DNA of 64,000 nt, taken from Exophiala sp. HKRS030 (taxonomy: Eukaryota; Ascomycota; Eurotiomycetes; Chaetothyriales; Herpotrichiellaceae). Below the pieces are notes generated by a model. The model searched no databases. It saw only the letters and a program-made list of their open reading frames with translations, and was not told where the DNA came from. Location: NCBI GenBank assembly GCA_023897205.1, contig JAHWDD010000004.1, positions 2,542,001 through 2,606,000 of the forward strand, written 5' to 3'. A program made the translations under genes and the position numbers. How positions within the stretch are numbered: the first letter of the stretch is position 1; every line of letters starts with the position of its first letter. Shown piece by piece: positions 59,101-64,000 of the stretch.

Positions 59101-59296
59101 CCCCAATCAGGAGTCCTACTGGGCCTACATGCAGCGACAGCTGGCCGAGAGGACCGAGAACCTGGGGCTGGCGGGTGACAGTATGGACCGGGCGGCGGAC
59201 TCGAGCAACACGTGGAGTGACGACGTGAGTAAATTCGTCGCGAAGCAAAAGAGGCAAGCCGCCCTGGGGTTCGTGGCGTCCAAATTTGGTTTTTAG
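56121..59296 (+). CDS. SRO7: Lgl/tomosyn family WD40 protein Sro7
   Basis: Four exons, 56121-56207, 56265-56604, 56671-58251 and 58302-59296, give 1000 aa. Introns 1 and 2 contain no stop in frame, so a naive reading runs through them; splice signals and family pattern show they are removed. The N-terminus (Ala-His-Leu-Phe-Arg-Gly-Lys-Gln-Ala-Gly-Ile) and the block Asp-Pro-Val-Gln-Ser-Leu-Leu-Ala-Val-Gly-Thr-Asn are typical of fungal Sro7/Lgl. Many WD-like blades form two beta-propellers. The C-terminal 60 residues hold a VAMP-like coil remnant, as in tomosyn relatives. Sro7 binds the Sec9 SNARE and Sec4 and promotes exocytosis at growth sites, which fits nearby wall-synthesis genes. Confidence 0.94.
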
Positions 59297-60016
59297 CCTC
59301 GCGTCTTTACGTTCTGACACTGACCAAGTATATGTTGAATATCTCGGAGCCGGGTTGGGCTGGCTTGGACTAGGTAGCTAGATGTGGTAGTTTATGCGTA
59401 CGGATATAAGCAATGCCCGACTGAACAAAGTTTTGGCTGGGGAATCGAAATTCTCTTCCTGGCACTGTTCAAATGTATAGAACAAGTATAGAACAAGGTG
59501 GTTTCTGTGCTCGGGAACACCCAGGAATGATTCACCTACAGTGTACTATCGTAGCAAGCACACGCACGCACGCACACACACGCACACACACGCACACTCT
59601 CTGTCCCCAAAGAGCCTTCTTCATTCAGGGTTCCAAATGTACTCCGTACTCCCTTGGTATACTCCTCACCTCTGATTTCCCTACTACAGTAAAAGACCCT
59701 GGGCCCTGCGAGCACTCTGGCAGCTCCTGGTCCAAAGCAAGTATGCACGTACGTTGTACATGAGCCTCTCGCTCACTCCCCCTCACTCGTAGAATCGTCA
59801 AGTCGTACTCGTGAAACCAAAAAAAGGAGACAAAAAATTCTCCCACCAGACCGACTCGACAATTGTGTGTGTCGATGGCCGCCGCGATGATCAAGTCCGG
59901 GTATATACATACCATGTGGGAGCATTCCATCTGGACAATGAATCGCACAGGGTATGAGTGGTTCAAATGGAATGGCGCATATACTAGATATAGTATCAGT
60001 ACTGTATCGGCCGAAT
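59297..60016. other. Convergent intergenic region with CA repeat
   Basis: Between the 3' ends of SRO7 and BCK1. Holds a CA/CG dinucleotide repeat and two overlapping TACTCCGTACTCC words at 59640-59652. No gene seen. Confidence 0.6.
59559..59597. repeat. Imperfect (CA)n/(CG) microsatellite
   Basis: A run of about 39 bases of CA units with regular CG substitutions. Confidence 0.9.
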
Positions 60017-63000
60017 TCAACCACCGAGGCCACCTCCGTCGGCATTCCTCAATTTCGCGGCGAGGGGGGTATCGTAAAAGTTGTAGTACGGATCTGGAAC
60101 GCAAAACGAAGAGTGTCGAAGTAGTGTCTCGGGCGTTGGTCTGTCGCTCGGATTGCTGAAAACGGATCAAAGGTCAGTAAATCGAAACACGAGACAGAAA
60201 AAAATGGGCCGGATCAAAACTCACACTTGGAAACAGTCGTACATGAAGTTCAGGCCGTCCACCGTCGCAGTCGACTGCACATCTTCGGGAATCGGAGGCG
60301 CTTGACTGAGACTTCCCAACTTGAAGATTGCGCCGATGGCTTCTTCCCGGCTCCAGGGTCTCTTGCCCGCAAACATCTCCAAAACCACGCAGCCAAGGGA
60401 CCATATGTCCACCTTGGCGCTGTACCCTTGCCCTTGCGATCTGACCACTTCTGGAGCCATCCAAAAGACGGACCCTTGCATGCTGTTGGTGATGTCGTTG
60501 CCATAAATGTTGTCTGACTTCTTGGAGATGCCAAAATCGGAGATCTTACAGGTGCCATCAAGATCAAGCAGGATATTATCGGCTTTCAGATCTCGGTGCA
60601 GGATTCCCTCGTGGTGAAGATAGGCCAATCCCTCAAGTGTTTGTCTTGTCAGTGATCGAACCACCGACTCTTCGAATTTCCCATGTTTGCGCAGACAGCT
60701 GCCAATGGACCCACCAGGAATGTATTCGAGGTAGATACTGACGGAAAACTCCTTTCGTTCAAACCCTAGGTATTGAACAATGTTGGGATGCTCTAGGTCT
60801 TTCATCGTCTCAATTTCTTGATCCAGAGCAGCGACCATTTCTTTGATACGTTCCTTGTCGTGGCCTGCAGCTTTCTGGTTGACTTCGACCTGCTTGACGG
60901 CCAAGAAATCACCAGTAGTAGCGTTCATACCCAGGTATACACGACCGTAGGTACCTTTGCCAATCAGCTGACCACGAATGATCTTGAAAGTCGCCTGTCT
61001 CTTAGGCATATCTTCGGAAGGGACCTCTTCTTGTGGTATCGGATCTAGGGTTGACAGTCGATTACCCGGCCTAGGCTTGATCTGTACAATGTTCGCTCCG
61101 AACATCTTTGTACTTTTGCGACGGACGATGCTGCTGGCATTGGCCTGTTCAACCCTTTGCGCCACAGACGGACCTCTCCTGATATCATTACGCTTTTGTG
61201 CCACTTCACGAATGGACTTCATACGCGAGATGCCACCTGCGGCCCGTCCGACTTGTCTTTGCGCAACATTAGCGACCTTGTCTCGGTCTCGGGCTTTGAG
61301 AGTGGATTCATCTGATCCTAGAGTGTCAGATTCGCTCTTGCGCTTGAAGTCTAGATCCAAGCCTGTGGTGCCATAGTGTGCGGAAGACACTGATGCATTT
61401 TGTCCGCTTTCAAGAAGATTTTGATCTATCGATTTCATGGGAGAGTTGTTGTCACCTTTTTCCTCTAAGTAGGGCTCGTCGAGATTGACGCCTGGGAAGA
61501 ACTCATCCAGGTGATGCACCACATTCTCCACTGCAGGACGATTCGCCCATATGTCACTGATGAAGGAGTCTCTGCGACCCATTCTGGCATCGTCCGGGGA
61601 TTGCGCGGAACCACTGAAACTACCCTCAGACAAACTGCGCTCATAACCGTCGCCACTGGCTGTGGCGCTGTCTTCGGCGCCATTATGGTGCATAGATAGA
61701 CCACCTGATGAGGCTGGCGATTTGAAGCGAACATTTTTTCCTGCATGGTGGTCTGTGTCGACCGTCAGTGCCGGCCGCTGTTCCTTAGTTCCCATTGCCT
61801 GATCTATGTTCCTCGGTAATGACTTATTGGTCAGGGGAATAGCGAATAAGCCATCGTCCGAGTCATCATCCGAGTCATCCTGTTTGAGAGGATTAGGTGA
61901 AGGAGCAAATGACACGTTAGTCTCCCTGAACTCAAGGTCTGGTCCGTATGACTTTCTGGTCTGCAGGCGAGGTCTGGGTGCATCGTCAGAGGGGCTGATA
62001 TCACGAGATGATGCTGAATGGCGCGTGCTGTCGATGGTAGGGGTGCGGTTCTGGTTGTCTTGGAAGCCTCCATAGGCTCGTTGGTCGAAATCGAATGGTT
62101 GCCTTTGTTGTAAACCCTGGCCTCCAACGGAAGCAGGAGCACCAGCCATTCTACCAACATTTGCCAGTGCAGCTCCGATACCCGCGGATGCCATGGCCGA
62201 GGAGCTCGATTTCTTCTTCAGCCTATTAGCTTCTTCCTCTGCGATAGGATCAGAAATACGTTTCAAGGCATCCAAAGAAGATCGGGTCCCAGATCCTCTT
62301 GCTCTGAGAGAGTTGACTTTAGTCAACGTGGTCGACTCAGACGGTGCCGTTGGGGGCTTTCGAACTGGAACTAGAGGTTCAACCTTCTTGTCTTCAAATG
62401 GTGACAGCCGCGGACTATCAAAGTCAATGACAGTACTTCCACGAATGCCACCACCACTGTAGGTAGAACTCGACTCCTTTTGGGCTCGGCGAGATTCCAG
62501 GTAAGCCTTATGCTTGGCCTCGGTCTGCCGTCGATACTCCTCAGCCTGCTTTTGAAGCAGCGCTGGGTCCGTCGAGGGCTGTTCGCCCACAGAGCTAGGA
62601 GCCGGTGGATAGCCGTTACGACTGATTCCGCCAGCAGAATTCGATTTCAACATCGGTAAGCCTTCTCTCTGACCAAATGAGACACCCAGCCCAGTAGAAG
62701 TTGCTCCTGACACAGCTGATAACGTTGGGCTCTGCACATATAACTTTAAGCTTCCTGTATAATCCGTCCGACTACGGATTGAAAGAAGGGCGCTGTCGGA
62801 AAGGGGAGTGTCGTGATCTGATTGTCCGGGTTCGGTCACGAATATATGTGCGTACTCAGCATCGGCAATTCCCAGCTCAATACAGATGAGGCTCCGCAAA
62901 GCTCCCGGTGATTCCACCTCCGTTACATCGACGAGCCGGTAATTCCAGCAGTCAGGAGTAATAAAAATATATTTTCGCGAGATATTGGCTGGTCGTTTTG

Positions 63001-64000
63001 ACGTATAAGAAGATCTTTCATCTTCGCTGGCCACGCTAGTAGAAGCCGGTCGTTGCTGCAATGCTGAATCGCTCCCATTCGCACTGGGCTTGGAAAATAG
63101 ACGAAGCCCTCCTGGACTTGTTGGTGACTCAAGAGCATGATCGTCTGCAGGAGGTTGACTATGGTCGTGTCTCTTTCTGATGAACTTACTCCATATACCT
63201 GGCTTTTGATCTTTCGCACTTGATCCCGTGGGGTAGTCATTACTCCAGGTGCGATGCGTTTCAAGAGGCGAAGGCCTCGACATCTCTTGAGCGTCTCGGC
63301 GATCAGCATAAAATCTCCCAGAATGTGCATTTTCTGTGCCACTCCTGCTGCTGTCGACGTGACTTCCCTGAGCATTAAGTCTCGAAGATCCATTCACTTT
63401 CAGCATGGAGTCAGTGCTGTTACTCTTGTTATGTTCGGGTCGATATGTCTGTGAGGACACACTTGTGGCTGAGGCAGGTACCGCATTACTGAGGCCGGGG
63501 CTCGCACTTGGGGATGCTCCAAGACCTTTTGGTAATAGACCAGTCGAGCCATCGCCGGATAGATTAGGACTGTGTCGCCCACGACTGGTAATGGTTGTGA
63601 GAACATTCCTTGTGTAATCTGCACGACTGGTGCCATGGAAGCTGTCCGGTGCCTTTGCATCACTGGGAGTAGAGGAGCTACTGCTGTGTTTGCTGAAGAC
63701 AGGCATCGTGCTGCTCCGGTTCTGTGAATTGCGCGGACCGAGCCCTGTTGGAAAAAGAGCTGCTTGCTTTCCTGGGCTTCCTTCGGGGCCGGAAGCCCCA
63801 GAAGGATTGCTGAATTCGGCACGAGGAAGATGTGGAGAGTTTTCCACTGTACCATCTGTGGAGGCGCTTGGGATCCCCGATTCACGTCTTCGATGGCCTA
63901 TGCCCGCACTCGCTGGTCCTTCACCTCCTTGCTCCACAAGCCTTGATATCAGTTTGCGCAGCCTTTTGCCTTCCTCACGTTCCCGGCCTTGGTCCCATCC
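60017..64000 (-). CDS. BCK1: Cell-wall-integrity MAPKKK Bck1 (5' end outside window)
   Basis: Partial. The frame is open to the right edge without an ATG, so the start lies beyond 64000. Visible exons are 64000-60225 and 60155-60017, together 1304 residues. The visible part begins with Ser/Pro-rich disordered sequence. An RA-like, ubiquitin-fold domain maps to about 62720-62985 (Lys-Tyr-Ile-Phe-Ile-Thr-Pro-Asp). After another disordered stretch comes a C-terminal Ser/Thr kinase domain (about 60989-60100) with Gly-Lys-Gly-Thr-Tyr-Gly-Arg-Val, the Ala-Val-Lys lysine, His-Arg-Asp-Leu-Lys-Ala-Asp-Asn, Asp-Phe-Gly and Ala-Pro-Glu. The last exon completes the kinase (Asn-Pro-Ser-Asp-Arg-Pro-Thr) and a short tail. 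Bck1 relays Pkc1 signals to Mkk1/2 and Mpk1. All catalytic residues are present. Confidence 0.95.

Noticed and set aside
1..64000. CRISPR arrays, tRNA genes, intact transposons
   Set aside because: No regular spaced repeats, no A/B-box pair with a cloverleaf, and no transposase or reverse-transcriptase frame were seen on reading.

Overview
The window is nuclear DNA from a filamentous ascomycete (Pezizomycotina). The gene models carry short GT-AG introns, mostly 47-100 nt. Genes are spaced without operons, and the gene set is fungal: FKS1, a GH72 glucanosyltransferase, BCK1, LCB1, SRO7, a Zn2Cys6 regulator and a C2H2 regulator. I lean towards Eurotiomycetes, perhaps Chaetothyriales (black yeasts), but that is a guess from general gene character. 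All exon boundaries given were worked out by hand from splice signals and reading frame. Where exon sums are quoted they divide exactly by three, except for the one frameshifted gene.

Left part (0-16 kb): an intronless ER-type TPR/J-domain chaperone; a four-exon secreted protein of unknown function; a C2H2 zinc-finger regulator; COG5 (Golgi tethering complex); COA6 (cytochrome oxidase copper assembly); and SYS1 (Golgi membrane protein).

Middle (16-33 kb) is the accessory-looking part. It opens with a clear fungal viperin homologue, a radical-SAM enzyme of the antiviral ddhNTP synthase family. Behind it in tandem is a cellulose-synthase-like GT2 gene with a 2-nt frameshift in its catalytic core. 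Then come a small putative glycosyltransferase, a decayed sugar O-acetyltransferase, and an AT-rich gene-free island. It ends with a compact P450 / MFS transporter / Zn2Cys6 regulator group that looks like a small metabolite or detoxification unit without a backbone enzyme.

Right part (33-64 kb) is housekeeping with a strong cell-wall and secretion theme: HRI1, a GCNA-like SprT protease, MOG1, a GH72 beta-1,3-glucanosyltransferase head-to-head with the FKS1 beta-1,3-glucan synthase across about 4.1 kb, LCB1, an NTF2-like orphan, SRO7 (exocytosis), and the 3' part of BCK1 (cell-wall-integrity MAPKKK), which runs off the right edge. FKS1 makes the glucan, the GH72 enzyme elongates it, SRO7 serves polarised secretion, LCB1 makes sphingolipids, and BCK1 senses wall damage. 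The physical closeness may still be chance. No tRNA, rRNA, CRISPR or intact transposon was recognised.
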